DNA of 64,000 bases from Ditylenchus dipsaci (lineage: Eukaryota; Nematoda; Chromadorea; Rhabditida; Anguinidae): contig SADC01000875.1 of NCBI GenBank assembly GCA_004194705.1, forward strand, positions 62,001-126,000, given 5' to 3'. Every line of letters begins with the position of its first letter. Position 1 is the first letter of the stretch. The notes under the pieces are model-generated. The model ran no database searches. It saw only the letters and a program-made list of their open reading frames with translations, and had not been told where the DNA came from. Positions 1-10,951 of the stretch are shown one piece after another. A program made the translations under genes and the position numbers.

Positions 1-117
1 GTAGGCTAAGGTCATAAACATCAGATTTGAGTTAAAAAGAGAGAAACAAGGACAATTTTCGAAAAATTGTTGGTCGCCGCCTTAATTTGCAGTGTAACGC
101 GCTGGTATGCCCCTTAA
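1..117. mobile_element. Truncated TTAA-flanked foldback element (right end)
   Basis: The segment ends in TATGCCCC followed by TTAA (114-117). Its body resembles the complete element at 18675-18904: both have an internal ATCAGATTTGA stretch and a GAAAAATTGT/TGGTCGCC-type arm. The left part lies outside the window. It is an inferred non-autonomous relic with no coding content. Confidence 0.6.
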
Positions 118-1310
118 CATTCAATCATTCGGCTATTTTTACACACATCTAGTAATTAAATTTATTTTATATTAATTTCTCAATTTTCGGAGAAACGTTA
201 CGTATTTATTTAGATTGCCCAGCTCTTTTTCTTTGAACTGCTTTAAAAATCCATAAAAGTACGAACCCTGGAGTTGTAGAAAAAGTAGACATCTCTAGTG
301 ATTAGTTCATTGCAATGAGCGCCGGTGAAAGGCCTTTCACAAATGCACTCTAAAATTCAGTAAAATCAACTCAATAAATTAGACTTTTAGCTAAAAGAAA
401 ATTACTTTGCTCAAACTCAGCTTCTTGACCATGCTCACAGAAAATGTGTTCACACCGATCTCCTTCAAAATTTTCTTTGCAAGAAAAGCAACTGAAAAAA
501 TATTGCAATTGAAATTTCGCTTTTAAGGTACGGCCACGAAAATTCGAGGTTTTCGAATTTGCGGGGACAACTAAATTACTTCAATAATATTGGAAATGTT
601 TCTGTTGTAATAATAGAGTGGGATGGTTGGCTACTAAGACAAACAGGAACAAGCGCTTGGATAACTATAAACTAATAGCACACAATAATATAACAGACAA
701 TTTATCTAGCACAACAGAAATAATACACGACGACACAATAACTGATGAATTAGGGAATTCTATGCAGTCACATAGAATTCCGCACGGACAAAGAGCATTC
801 AAATTAAACCTCACAACAAGTCTAACAGCAAAATTTTCATTTTTCCCTATTGCCACCGGTAGGTCCATCCTTTCAGATTATGTCTTTTAATACTTGAGCC
901 TGGACCGGCCCTTGCACAAGTCTGGTTCAAGCTCGATCCCGCATGGGTCCCGAACATTTAAAATTCAATACAATTTCATTTAATTCAGTTCAAATTTCGA
1001 AAAACACCTCTGAGCCAGCAGTGCGTGCATAAAATCATGTGTTCAGACCCTCCTGGGCAACAAATGCTCCGGAGTTGTGTACAACCACCGGTCTGCCCGC
1101 GGTGTTACTGCTAATACGAGTTCAATGCCTATCAGTCACCGATAAACCTCATATATTGCAAGGAAATGAAAGGGGAGGAAGTAGGGGCGCAACCGCTGGT
1201 TGGGCGCTGAAACAATCGAAATACATAAAATCAATTCAAAAAGGGAATGTTATACACGATTCTCTACTACTCGGTCACGAAGTGCGCGCGTAGCTCAGTG
1301 GGTTCGCAAC
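118..1310. other. AT-rich intergenic stretch with tRNA-like fragments
   Basis: No gene is supported. A 90-codon plus-strand reading frame (618-890) has polar, asparagine-rich content and ends before a possible splice donor, but it matches nothing I recognise. Pieces with Pol III box character occur near 930 (GGTTCAAGCTCGATCCC, B-box-like) and 1285 (GTAGCTCAGTGGGTT, A-box-like). These suggest tRNA-derived SINE remnants. Confidence 0.4.
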
Positions 1311-1548
1311 CTACTATTTTGACCGTTACAACAGTTTCTTTCGAATTTTTTACTTGCATATAAATGTACATTTATTTTAGTTTTTTTATTGAACTATCGA
1401 CTAATCAAGCCCAACGTTGCTAGACATTGTTAGATCGGACAATATAAAAGACTTCCATCGCATAAAACTTATTTATGTCACACAAAGAATTGCCTCAACT
1501 TGAATTTTGAATTTTAAAGGAGGGGAAAAGTCATTTAGGTTTGAAAAA

Positions 1549-1740
1549 GTGGTCTCGGTGGCGCAGTGCGTAAGCGTTTGTATTTTTTAGCCCAAAATGG
1601 TGTGCAGGTTCGATCCCACGTGGTGGCACGCTATTTTTTTGAATTGTTTAACCAGTTATAGAGGTAATTCGACTTTTTAAATGCCAGATTCGGGATCGAA
1701 CCTGTGCACGTTTTTGGACCGAAAACACAATTTTCACTTA
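1549..1740 (+). repeat. tRNA-derived SINE-like sequence with inverted B-box copy
   Basis: Positions 1549-1629 have tRNA-like layout: an A-box-like GGTGGCGCAGTGCG and a B-box GGTTCGATCCC at the usual spacing. The two ends cannot form a seven-base-pair acceptor stem, so this is not a functional tRNA. About 60 bases further on, GGATCGAACCTG is the same B-box on the other strand, giving a small inverted pair. A SINE or tRNA pseudogene is the simplest reading. Confidence 0.5.
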
Positions 1741-1862
1741 GTGAAAACTAATGAAGTTTTTTTTACAAAAATATTTGTTTCAAGGCAGAATTGAACTTGC
1801 GACTTTAAGAAAAGTTGAATTGCTCAATTAAAATAATTCGCAATGTAAAATGTACTCCTTCC

Positions 1863-2102
1863 TTAAAGGGGCATGCCCATGCTAATAAGAGATGGTGCCC
1901 GTGAATTCAAAATTTTTTCCTAATCATTGAACTTCTGTACAGATTTTTCAACTTGGTTTCTAACAAAGCCATACTTAAAATTCAATTCTCGGCCTTGTTT
2001 TGTTAGAAACCAAGTTGAAAATTCCGTACAGAAGTTCAATGATTACGAAAAAAATTTGAATTCCCAGGCAGCACCTCTTATTAGCGTGGCATGCCCCTTT
2101 AA
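1863..2102. mobile_element. TTAA-flanked foldback MITE (AGGGGCATGCCC termini)
   Basis: TTAA at 1863-1866 and 2099-2102 bracket a nearly self-complementary 230 bp element that starts AGGGGCATGCCC and ends GGCATGCCCCT. The arms contain CAACTTGGTTTCTAACAAA and its complement. TTAA target duplication and AGGG/CCCT ends are known piggyBac-superfamily traits; assignment on that basis is inference. Related copies lie at 5872-6768, 18671-18908, 19295-19543, 46491-46732 and 49087-49323. Confidence 0.7.
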
Positions 2103-2760
2103 ATGCGAACGAAAAACAATTAAAAAACATTTCAAACATTTTTTCCCAGTCCTGGTGCTTAGACTTTTGGCGGTTGGTGTTGCATTTTTTTGAGTTAGTC
2201 CCGCCTATCTAAGCCTAAGACCTAAGCCTAAGTTCAAAAATTAAAAAAACATGCATTGAACAGCCAAAAATGAATAAAATTAAAAAAGTGCCAATTTGAA
2301 AAAAAATGCAACTAAAACCGCCAAACGCTCCTATGCCAGCTGTCACCGCAAATTCGAAAACTCGGAATTTCCGTGGCCGTAGAAGGCAATGGTCTTTTCC
2401 GAGATTGTTTACCTCCCGTTTCTAGTTCTTTCAAATGACAAACAATGCATTTTCCTCTCGCAGTGAGCGCCTGCATACCCTACAGAAAAATTTATTGGTA
2501 ATAATACTGATGAGCAAAAACAAATGTAAACTTGCCTTGCTTGCACAAACAAGCACCATTAACTTCAGATCCATTTTCACAGCTGTAAATTAAGAGTAGG
2601 AAAATAGACTATCGAGATTTTAGTTATTTTAAAGGATGAAATGTGGAGAAAATACCCAACAAATGTGGAGAAAATACCTAACGTTTTACGCACCGATAAA
2701 AAAAATTAAAGCCATATGATTTTTCACTATATTAGGCAAAGGGCAAAGTTTTTTCGTGCT
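2103..2760. repeat. Dispersed repeat fragment with CCTAAG units
   Basis: No gene is seen. The block around 2140-2330 recurs in degraded form near 29690-29800 and 46990-47200, sharing a CCTAAG-rich stretch followed by an A-rich run. The CCTAAG units superficially resemble nematode telomere repeats, but they belong to this dispersed repeat. Confidence 0.4.
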
Positions 2761-2840
2761 ACAAAAAGACTTTTTTGTTGCAAAAAAGTCTTTTGGGAGC
2801 AAAAAAAGTCCTTTTGCAGCAAAAAAAATCTTTGGTAACA
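2761..2840. repeat. Degenerate tandem AAAAAGTCTTTTGCAGC array
   Basis: Roughly 17-19 bp units of the form AAAAAGTC-TTTTG(C/G)(A/G)GC are repeated. A second, longer block of the same unit is at 3190-3345. Isolated units occur near 8385-8455 and 32050-32095. Confidence 0.6.
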
Positions 2841-2844
2841 CTAT

Positions 2845-3185
2845 AGAATGAACCACCCCCCCCCCCCCAGCGAGCGAAAAATTTACTTTTCCTCAAGGGG
2901 AAAGGACCCGTCTCATATTGTTTTTCGTGCTCTGAAACGGCACGGAAACACTTTGGTTTCCAAAAAATCGAATTTTTTTTTTCGATTTGCCTTGCTCCCC
3001 CAAGTTAAAAAATTTAGGAAAATTCAGAAAAAATATTTTTTTGAATTCTCGCTGAAACATTTTTTAAGGCTCCCCTCATACTCCCGCGCAACACGAGTCG
3101 CGCAATAAAATTTCATGGGGTTCTACTGGGTGGTGGCTACTATTTTTCGCTAGCTGGGTGGGGTGGGGGTGGATTCCATTCTATA
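2845..3185. repeat. C-tract-bearing foldback repeat fragment
   Basis: This begins with a 14-base C run and contains ACTCCCGCGCAACACGAGTCG, which also terminates the foldback at 19726-20165. A CACGGAAACACTTTGGTTTC segment matches the repeat at 15420-15860. It is a mosaic of two dispersed repeat families. Confidence 0.5.
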
Positions 3186-3189
3186 GTAT

Positions 3190-3345
3190 AGCCAAGTCTT
3201 TTTGCAGCAAAAAAAGTCGTTTGGGAGCAAAAAAAGTCCTTTGGGAGCAAAAAATGTCCTTTTGCAGCAAAAAAGTCTTTTTGCAGCAGAAAAATTTACA
3301 GCGAAAAAGTCATTTGGGAGCAAAAAAAGTTTTTTTGCAGCATGA
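3190..3345. repeat. Tandem AAAAAGTCCTTTTGCAGC array
   Basis: About eight imperfect units of 17-20 bp alternate GGGAGC and GCAGC cores between A- and T-runs. The unit resembles the block at 2761-2840. Confidence 0.7.
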
Positions 3346-4160
3346 AAAAGCTTCACCCTTATGCAAAGCTTTCGCCTCAGCGTAGACCAGTGTACGTTAA
3401 CACACATGTGTGTCCTGAACAGTAAAAAACTAGTGTTAGGGGAAAGGCTCCGAGCTAGAAAATTATAATATTTTTTGACCGATCGAGAAACCAAGAAAAT
3501 TGATTTTAGGCGACCGAAAAACCAAGACCGAGAACCGGTTGAAATCCACCGAAACATACCGAAACACCCTTTTCATTGATTTTATTTTCCAACTTTTTGA
3601 TTTTTTCTTGAAAGTTCTTATTACCAAAATGAGCACAAACTCCTAGCGATCATTTTCAGTACAAAACTTTTTAGGAAAATAAATAAAATATTTCTCTACT
3701 AAATCAATTTCGGATTGTTTCGGTAGACGTGTTTCGGTGGAGTGTGGGGGAAGCTAATAACGACATCCTAACATTCACGATAAAAAATAAAATTTTGTGC
3801 GAAAATGTAGTGAAAAACAACAGGGGACTAAACTCAAAAATCGGTACCCATTCTTGAATAGGGCCGCAATTTTTATGGTGTTCTAAATTTCTAGGTCGAA
3901 AAAAAATATATAAAAAAGCCTAAAACTTATGCCTGCCGGCGCCTCGACATTGTCCCTTTTTAACTGATTCACTGATGCTGGAAAAATTAGCTCGATGCGT
4001 AATCGAAAATTGGGCTAACAAAACTTTTGTCCGGGCGACATTGTCCATTAAAAAGAAACAATGTCCGGGCGCCATGTCTACCGTTGTATAGTGTTTACTA
4101 AAAAATTAAACAAATAATTTACTTAACACACCCTCAATTTTTTTCTGCAAGAAACAATCC
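3346..4160. other. Intergenic stretch, no gene seen
   Basis: AT-rich sequence. Reading frames here are short, and none has recognisable domains or splice structure. Unpaired repeat-like fragments are present, for example a GACATTGTCC doublet near 3950 and 4050. Confidence 0.4.
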
Positions 4161-4166
4161 ACAGTA

Positions 4167-4310
4167 TTACTTACATAATCCTTGGTGCTCTTCGTTTCTG
4201 TGCAGCAGTCCCACTGATAAGTCATCCCCCAAAGCATTATATTTGGCTAGAACAATGTGAGCCATGCTTATAACCAGGCTTAATAATCCTAACATCCACT
4301 GCAAATACAT
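4167..4310 (-). CDS. Possible secreted peptide first exon (signal-peptide-like)
   Basis: A minus-strand frame starts at 4310 and reads MYLQWMLGLLSLVISMAHIV, followed by LAKYNALGDD. This is a good signal-peptide profile: short N-region, about 15 hydrophobic residues and a small-residue cleavage site. It runs 47 codons to a TAA at 4167-4169. A consensus GTAAGT donor just before that stop (4169-4174) suggests the frame may instead splice onward, but no continuing exon was found. No family is recognised. A chance hydrophobic frame is possible. Confidence 0.3.
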   Translation of the reverse strand: MYLQWMLGLLSLVISMAHIVLAKYNALGDDLSVGLLHRNEEHQGLCK

Positions 4311-4845
4311 CATCCAAACTCAGGTCACTAAAAATCAATGATCTCAACAAGGAAAAAATTGGAAGAAAAGAAAATATGATGGAATAAATAGACTAATTTT
4401 TGCACCACTTCAACCTTTTAGGTGACGACACAAAACTATGTTTTCTCTCATCACAGTTTCTCGCCAAACATCCCCTCCTGTGTGACAATTAAATTGTGGG
4501 ACTGAGCAAATTAGAAGATGCTCCTTTAACCAACACACCTGCGGTCCTAATTCTGTGCTGTGTTTCTAACAGTTATTTCAGGCTGCTGACTGCTGCTGCT
4601 GTTTTGTTGTTTAACCTGTCCAAATTTTCTTCTCTTTCTGCTACGTATAAACCTTTTACATATGATTTAAGGCGAAGAGTGGGTGGTTGAGGGATAATAC
4701 GCAATAGACTTATTTATAAAACAAGACAAAAATATTTATTTACAGTTGGACCTGGATAATTTGGCCTTCTTGAAGTCTGACTAGGGCTTCAGAATTGGTT
4801 TAATTGCCCGAGAAATTACCTGAGAAAATTACCATAAATAACCCT

Positions 4846-5465
4846 GCCGTAAATGCTCTAATAGGCGGATAACCTCTATTAAACCGATACCCCCTTTATA
4901 TCTCAGACTAAAGAAATTTTTTGCAAAGCTGTTTTCCGCGTTTTTTAACTCCAACGAGCTCTACCGGTTCCACTTTTTGGATTTTCACCCAAAAATGTCG
5001 AGATTGACCTCAAAATTTCTGATTTTCGGTTGATTGCAATATAGTCCTACATGCATAGTGGGGCGCCCGTCCTCCAGGCCCGTCCCATCCCTGTCCCGTC
5101 CGGACGGTCTAACACTTGGCCAATAAAATCTGGGCGGTCTACTTTTTAAAACATGAGCTCCCTTTTTCTAATGCAAAAAACAGATAGACTGTCCTTGTTC
5201 GTCTATTTGGTAGTCAACCGGCCGAAAAAAATGTTTTTTCGAAAAATGACAATTTTAGGACGGTGACGGCCGCTCGATTGAAAAAGGTGGACGGGCACGG
5301 ACGATCGCTGTGTTTTGGCACTAGAACATGTTACATTATGTTCTAGAAATAAAACCGTCAAAATTTGGTGGGCCAATTGCTAGCCCGTCCGGACGGGGCC
5401 GGCCCCTCCTCGTCGGACGGGCGCCCCACTACGCCGACATGTCCGCCTATTAGAGCATTTACGGT
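4846..5465. mobile_element. ACCGTA-family element with a nested TAGTGGGGCGCCC element
   Basis: Outer termini GCCGTAAATGCTCTAATAGG and CCTATTAGAGCATTTACGG are inverted. Nested inside at 5056-5431 is a second pair, TAGTGGGGCGCCCGTC and its complement, with GC-rich GGACGG arms. The outer core (GCGTTTTTTAACTCC.. near 4940) resembles the cores at 10709-10951 and 57083-57321. The inner element's ends look hAT-like, but I could not find a matching 8 bp duplication. Confidence 0.65.
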
Positions 5466-5627
5466 AATTACCTAATTGGATGCATTCGGGATGTCTCCAT
5501 GGGGAATCATGACGTAGAAATACCCGTTTTTCAAGTACCTATGAGTGAATACCCGTGTAATTACACAGCTCTAGTCAGACCCCAAGGTGCTTAATTTTAC
5601 CTGATTTTAATAGAAATTTTAACGCTG

Positions 5628-5811
5628 CAGTCGAACCTCGATTTAAGGACACTCGATTTAAGGACACCCTCGATTTAAGGACATCTGTTTTTGGGGTATT
5701 TTGGTTTTGGTTTCTTACTTTTAGTATAATTAAACCTCGATTTAAGGGCACTCGATTTAAGGACAGCAGTTTGGCCGGTCCCAAGGCTGTCCTTAAATCG
5801 AGCTTCGACTG
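5628..5811. mobile_element. TIR element, CAGTCGAACCTCGATTTAAG ends
   Basis: The left end CAGTCGAACCTCGATTTAAG and the right end CTTAAATCGAGCTTCGACTG are inverted, and TA follows the right end. The CGATTTAAGGACA motif is internally repeated. This terminus type is typical of TA-inserting pogo/Tc1-mariner MITEs. There is no coding capacity. Confidence 0.7.
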
Positions 5812-5871
5812 TACTTCGATACAACTTGCCTCCCTTCCAACCATCCCGCCGCCCGGATTAAAGAAAGGGGG

Positions 5872-6768
5872 TTAAAGGAGCATGCTTTCCTGTTGATAAG
5901 TCAATTGTTGAAATTTGAATTCCCGGGGACAAAATCCTACACTATGGTTTTGGCACGAATTGTTTTTTGAATGCAAGCATTTTTTATTTCAAATATTTTT
6001 TTGAATTCTTTACTTACGTCAAACCCAGCAATTGTGGGCACAGCAAAAAGTATGAGTACTCACTGACCCGAAACATTCAGCCGGATCGGATCCCGAGGTT
6101 GAGCGTGAGTCGGACCTCTTCGGAGTGTCATGGACTTCGAGTTTTGGATTCGCTGAGCCTTTGGCTCGGCTTTCTCACTATGGATGAGTGTTCACCGTGT
6201 GAAACATAAATGCTGGAGCAGGTGAAATACGACTCTTCATACAGACTCTTCTTGAATTTTCTCGATATTTTTTTATGAAGTTGGTGATTTCGCCAGCGTG
6301 GCGATTTTTCAATGCTAAGGCGAGAGTTTTAGAAAATTCTGCCCTAATACCAAAATTTCTACCGAAATCTGTGTCCGTTGAAATTGATCTTACCCAATAA
6401 TTAGACCAAAAACAATTCTAAAGTCAAACCAAAGGCTTACCTACTGATCAGACCGAAAAAAATTGTAAGGCCGAGCCAAAGGCTCAGCGAATCCAAAACT
6501 CGAAGTCCATGACACTCCGAAGAGGTCCGACTCACGCTCAACCTCGGGATCCGATCCGGCTGAATGTTTCGGGTCAGTGAGTACTCATACTTTTTGCTGT
6601 GCCCACAATTGCTGGGTTTGACGTAAGTAAAGAATTCAAAAAAAATATTTGAAATAAAAAATGCTTGCATTCAAAAAACAATTCGTGCCAAAACCATAGT
6701 GTAGGATTTTGTCCCCGGAATTCAAATTTCAACAATTGACTTATCAACAGGAAAGCATGCTCCTTTAA
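5872..6768. mobile_element. 0.9 kb TTAA-flanked foldback element with 295 bp arms
   Basis: TTAA at both ends brackets AGGAGCATGCTTTCC and its complement. The arms (about 5876-6170 and 6468-6764) are almost identical in inverted orientation, so both strands carry the same spurious peptide frame. The arms contain a GC-rich GGATCGGATCCC segment. The loop is 6171-6467. Long arms suggest a recent origin or gene conversion. Confidence 0.75.
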
Positions 6769-6925
6769 AGAACCATACTTGTTGATGCAAATCAAAATTT
6801 TGCAAGTTCAAATGCGCGCGGGACACTTCTCTTTTGTCTCGCACTCTACTCTTTTGAGTTGCTGGAAATAACTCCAAAGAGTAGAGTGCGAGACGAAAGA
6901 GAAGTGTTAACAAGTATGGTCCTTG
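6769..6925. repeat. Short foldback abutting the TTAA element
   Basis: ACCATACTTGTTGATGC and CAACAAGTATGGTCC pair across a loop. The inner arms contain GACACTTCTCTTTTGTCTCG and its complement. A half copy of the end motif (CAGCAAGTATGGTCCTTTAA) is at about 32120. Confidence 0.6.
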
Positions 6926-7185
6926 AAAAAAAAGGTTCAGCCGTGGGGCCAAGTAAAGACTAACCAAAATTCTAATAGAGTGTTAGAGTTATTTAAACAT
7001 TTTTTTAACTTTTTACAACTCATTTACATAACTCATTTACACATTTACAATAAACAATTGGTAGGGAAAATATAGCAGTGAAGGGATTTAAACCTTCTTG
7101 GATCCAAATGTTGAGGTAAAATTTGTGGCACGTCAACCAAATTCCTGTCTCCTGCGCTCAGACTTACCTTAAAAATTGTTTTTTT

Positions 7186-9901
7186 TTACAAAAAAATATT
7201 GTCAATAAGCAGACCAACTTGGCTGTAAATAGTGTTTCTGTTGATTTTCTTCAGCTCTTCCAAATGTGAGTGAAATAGTTTGATTGGAGTCAATGGTATA
7301 TTCAAAAGTTGAGCTGAAAATTATTTCCAAGTTTTTATTTTTTCCGATGTATAGCTTATAAATAATAACGAACTCATAACATAGCCTAGGGTCACATCAT
7401 CAGGCACTCCAGCTGTCTGACACAATCTGGAAAACCTCTTGCCTTTCACAAATGCTCGAATTTTGTGAAGTGAGGAATAGCTAAGGCAAATCCCAGCTCC
7501 TCCAGTGCCAAACTAAAGAACTGGGAATTGTTATTAGACATTTTTATTGCTTAATTTAATTTTTTAAAAATAATTAAATACAGAAATCGCCCACAAAGTT
7601 TTTTGTCACTAGTCAAAATAATTGATAAAGTGGATGGATGAAATAATTAATTGAAATTACAAGAAGTTAGCCTACCCAGAACTCGTTTAACAAAGGTGTT
7701 TCTTCTGGATTACGTTGTTCAGTCATTTTGACTGGTACTGAAGTGGATGCCCTGCCCAAATAGTAGTCTACACTAGGATCTAGTTTAACTAATAGCTTTT
7801 CAAGCTGCTCCAAATTAACGTAGTTGTCATCATCAAAATGACACCACCATCTGTAATGGTATTATGTTTACAAAATTGAAGAGTAAGCTAAAAAAAATTG
7901 CACAAATTATCGTGTTTTCTCTATTCCTCTATATTTTCTCAAACACTCGCAGTTATGAGATGAAAAACGATGTCAACTACAAACAGAGTACAGTCAAACC
8001 TCGATAATCCGCCACCCCATGGGACCGATCCGAGGGTGGCGGATTATCGAGGTGGCGGTTTAGCGGGGGTAAACTTTGTTGAGTTTCTCTGATGGCCAAC
8101 CAAATCAGGCTTCTCGAGGGTGGCGGTTTATCGAGGGTGGCGTTTAGCGGGGTGGCGGATTATCGAGGTTTGACTGTATAAAAAACTGATTTGAAAGTGT
8201 AAAAGTGGTCAATTTTTTTGGCAAATCCTGTACAGTCAACTATCTATAAACAAAAAAGGCCTGATTTGGCTGGCCGAAAAAAAAATGCGACAAAGTTACC
8301 CCCGATAAACCGGCACCACAGGCTGCTCCTCAAGGGTGTCGAATTATCGAGAGTCGACTGCATGACAGGGAAACCTTTTTGTTGGCGTTAAAAGGCTTTA
8401 TTTTGTGGCAAAAAGTTGTTCTGCGTCAAAAAAGTTTTTTTGGGCCAACAAAAAGGTTCTCCTCCTTCACAATTGTAAAATTTCTCAATGCTTCTTCTAC
8501 AATAAAGGATTGAGATTGAAGTTGAGGATCGAGGATTTACCGTCATTGTGAAACCGAGATAAAAAAATTTCAGCGTATTCTCGGCCAAAATAATATGAAA
8601 ACGTGCTTTTAGTCTGTAAACTACATTTTCATATTAATCTTATATGACATATGCCCCTGAATTAAATTTGCAATTTCTATTAAAACAGACAATTATAAAG
8701 CCTTTAGTTTTGTTAAAGTATCTAGAAACAGCAATACAGCCTTTTTTCCTAAATTGGTGTTATATTTCTAAAAGAGTACCGAACACGATAATTACTTGTC
8801 AAATAAACTTTTTGTCATTTTTGTTGTATCAAAGCATCATTTTATGTAAATGTTATTTATGGTTTTTGCCAAATTATTGTTGATGTATAAAGCAAAATGC
8901 ATAAATTTGTGCTCCAATTGACTTTATCAAGCAATTACTGCCCAAAAAGTTAATTGGTCATAGAAAGATTGCCCCTTGGTTAATCGTTCCAAAAACAATT
9001 TACTTAAATATTTGCATAGATTATCATTTATGTTCGGAGCGTGGGAAACAAACCAAAAGACAAAATCTTTTCATGTGATAACATTAAACCAAAGTCTTCA
9101 TCGGTACTTCTGATAAAAAAATCTTTTTTGCGAACGAAAGAGCCCCAAAATGGTGTTCTAAACAAATAAGAGAAATATCCAATTTTAATGTTACTCCTAA
9201 AAACCTTTAGAAATTTGCGGTTAGTGTATTTTACTGGATTCAGTCATCGTTTTTCGGCTCATGAAAACTACCGTATCCGCTCTAAATACAAGCCATGGCG
9301 TATAATTTTTTGACCTCCTAAAAACTTTGACAAAATGGGCAAAAAGGTTGATTTTGGCAGTCAAATCGCCAAAAGGGTGGCGTGTAATTAGAGAGGGGCT
9401 CATGATTAGAGCGGATACGGTAGATATTCATAGGGAATTTGACTTTTGAAAAAATACATTCTAATAGTTTTTCTGACAATTAATATATGTGTCGAAAAGA
9501 GTTCTAAATTTATTGCATTCTAAATAATCTAAAAAACCTACTTAGGATGAAGACTTAAGGCTAGTTGCAGCTCAACACCCATTTTGCAGCACAGTCCTGA
9601 GCTGAAAATTTTTCCAAGTTAAGAAACATTTTTAGGCGAAAAGACTTACATATCATGTGTGGAAGGACATTTACTGTTTAATAAATGGTCTTGTGTCAAC
9701 TGGCTGGTCTGGATATCCTCTTTGTCGGATACAAAATAAACCTAAAGTATATAAAAAAAAATTAAAAATGCTTGAACAGTTGAAATTTTTACATTTTGTG
9801 GAGCCAGCTGGAACCAGGTGTTGATAGAGTCAAGTACTCTGGTTTGGTGGTTGGCGCCAGTCGTTTTTATGGTCACCAAATAGAACAATCCAGAAGAGTT
9901 A
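7186..9901 (-). CDS. Fringe-like beta-1,3-N-acetylglucosaminyltransferase (GT31)
   Basis: Fringe enzymes add GlcNAc to O-fucose on Notch-type EGF repeats in the Golgi. Six minus-strand exons join with correct phase: 9793-9901, 9650-9741, 9542-9601, 7676-7850, 7374-7512, 7186-7313. In order they read a family-typical KTTGANHQTRVLDSINTWF block, a VYFVSDKED segment, a CCKMGVEL segment, the metal-binding WWCHFDDDNYVN (DDD motif), an FGTGGAGICLSY block, PDDVTLGYVM and finally LFHSHLEEL. These match Fringe in sequence and order. All exons are frame-perfect, unlike those at 16-43 kb. Missing: the first exon(s) with the membrane anchor, beyond 9901. The C-terminus is short, stopping soon after LFHSHLEEL, where vertebrate Fringes run about 40 residues further; there is a donor-like GTAAGT near 7162. 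The largest intron (7851-9541) holds two CAGTC elements and one ACCGTA element. Other PF02434 members (C1GALT, B3GLCT) fit less well. Confidence 0.85.
7989..8178. mobile_element. TA-flanked TIR element, CAGTCAAACCTCGATAATCC ends
   Basis: TA at 7989-7990 and 8177-8178 bracket CAGTCAAACCTCGATAATCC and its exact complement. The interior has two further copies of GGTGGCGG-TTATCGAGG. It sits in an intron of the Fringe gene. It is a pogo/Tc1-mariner type MITE by termini and target site. Confidence 0.8.
8232..8360. mobile_element. Degenerate CAGTC TIR element
   Basis: CAGTCAACTATCTATAAAC opposes AATTATCGAGAGTCGACTG. The body resembles 7989-8178 but is shorter and diverged. Confidence 0.55.
9270..9422. 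mobile_element. ACCGTATCC MITE
   Basis: ACCGTATCCGCTCTAA and TTAGAGCGGATACGGT are inverted termini, with TA at each edge. The length is about 150 bp and there is no coding capacity. It belongs to the widespread ACCGTA family of this window and sits within an intron of the Fringe gene. Confidence 0.75.
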
Positions 9902-10708
9902 CTTAAATTAGATACACTCACAGTCTAAATGAAAAATGGGTTATTGTTTGGCAAGTACTACATTTCGATTTACTCATTGCTGTCTAGACACAAGGCTACA
10001 TCGGATATCCGGCGCTTTTTGACATTCGATATCCGAAAAGAACACGACCAATTTTCAAATATATCAGATAAACATAGGCTGTTTGAAAAAAATCCCATTA
10101 TTTTCGATGGCGACCATCCTACCTTTGTTTTTTTTTAAATTTGATGTTAATTCGCGTTTGTACGTACATTTTAGCTAGAGTGCTTCAGAATAAAAATAGA
10201 CAAAAGTTATTATTTAACTTTTTTGTCGCCGATAAACTTTTTCTGGTCGCTGGTGACGACAGAAAAGTTGTCCGGCGACAAGAAAATTTTTAGCTTAAAA
10301 AGTGATTGAAAGCTACTTCTTGTAAGTGAAAACACAAAAATTTCGAATGAAACAGCTAGAAACATTTTTTGGATCGGAAAGCCTAGCATCAATTTTGGGT
10401 CTACTGAAATTAAAAAAGCTAATATCCTGTTGCCTCTCAGTGGAATAATATCAGGACTCGACTGTATTATAATATTGATATAACCTAAACAAGATCAAAT
10501 TTACATTTTTAGGTAAAATTAGTGTGAAGAGGGACAAAGTAGTAGCTAAATATATCAACATAACAAATTATGGCACTCAAGCATCCAAAAAGAAGTCATT
10601 CGAAGTTTTGACAAATATTCAATAGCAGGTTTAAAATATCCAGTTCAGTTAATTAATTCTCTGAAATAAGAATTTAATCAGCGTAATAAATCAAGAAAAT
10701 GTAATTTA
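9902..10708. other. Region upstream of the Fringe exons, no clear gene
   Basis: The missing 5' end of the Fringe gene should lie here or further right, but I could not recognise an anchor exon. A small inverted repeat with GTCGCCGATAAACTTTTTCTG and GACAGAAAAGTTGTCCGGCGAC is at about 10225-10285. A lone CTCGACTGTA terminus is near 10456. Confidence 0.35.
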
Positions 10709-10951
10709 TCGTAAATACTCTATTAACCCCCCCCTCCAATTAACGGCCCCCCTTAAGGACCTATATCGCAGCTTAGAAAAACAATTTTGCGAATCTGTTT
10801 TTTTGCGTTTTCTTAGTTACCACGAGTTTACCTGATTCCAATTTTCATTTTGGTTGAGCACCCAAAAATATCAAAATCAAAATATTTTTTTGTTCGATTT
10901 TCAGAGGTTGAAAAATAAACGGCCCGGGCCGTTTAATAGAGTATTTACGGT
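10709..10951. mobile_element. ACCGTA-family MITE with shared core
   Basis: CGTAAATACTCTATTAA and TTTAATAGAGTATTTACGGT are inverted. The core GCGTTTTCTTAGTTACCACG through a GAGCACCCAAAAAT motif recurs in the elements at 4846 and, reversed, at 57083. This shows these are true relatives and not chance ends. Confidence 0.75.

Noticed and set aside
1549..1629. Functional tRNA gene
   Set aside because: A- and B-box-like motifs are present but no acceptor stem can form; better explained as a SINE or pseudogene. The same holds for 51978-52053.
2205..2236. CCTAAGCCTAAG run resembling nematode telomere repeat (TTAGGC)
   Set aside because: Only about three imperfect units, and the same stretch sits at a fixed position inside a dispersed repeat (also near 29760 and 47090), so it is not interstitial telomere.
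2761..3345. CRISPR-like array of regularly spaced units
   Set aside because: Units are directly adjacent and A/T-run based with no unique spacers, in a eukaryotic genome.
3150..3557. 135-codon minus-strand frame with FLLPNDFFAV-type repeats
   Set aside because: It translates the AAAAAGTC..TTTTGCAGC tandem array; no domain or splice evidence.
5967..6670. Pair of similar 77-80 residue genes
   Set aside because: Both come from the inverted arms of the TTAA foldback element.
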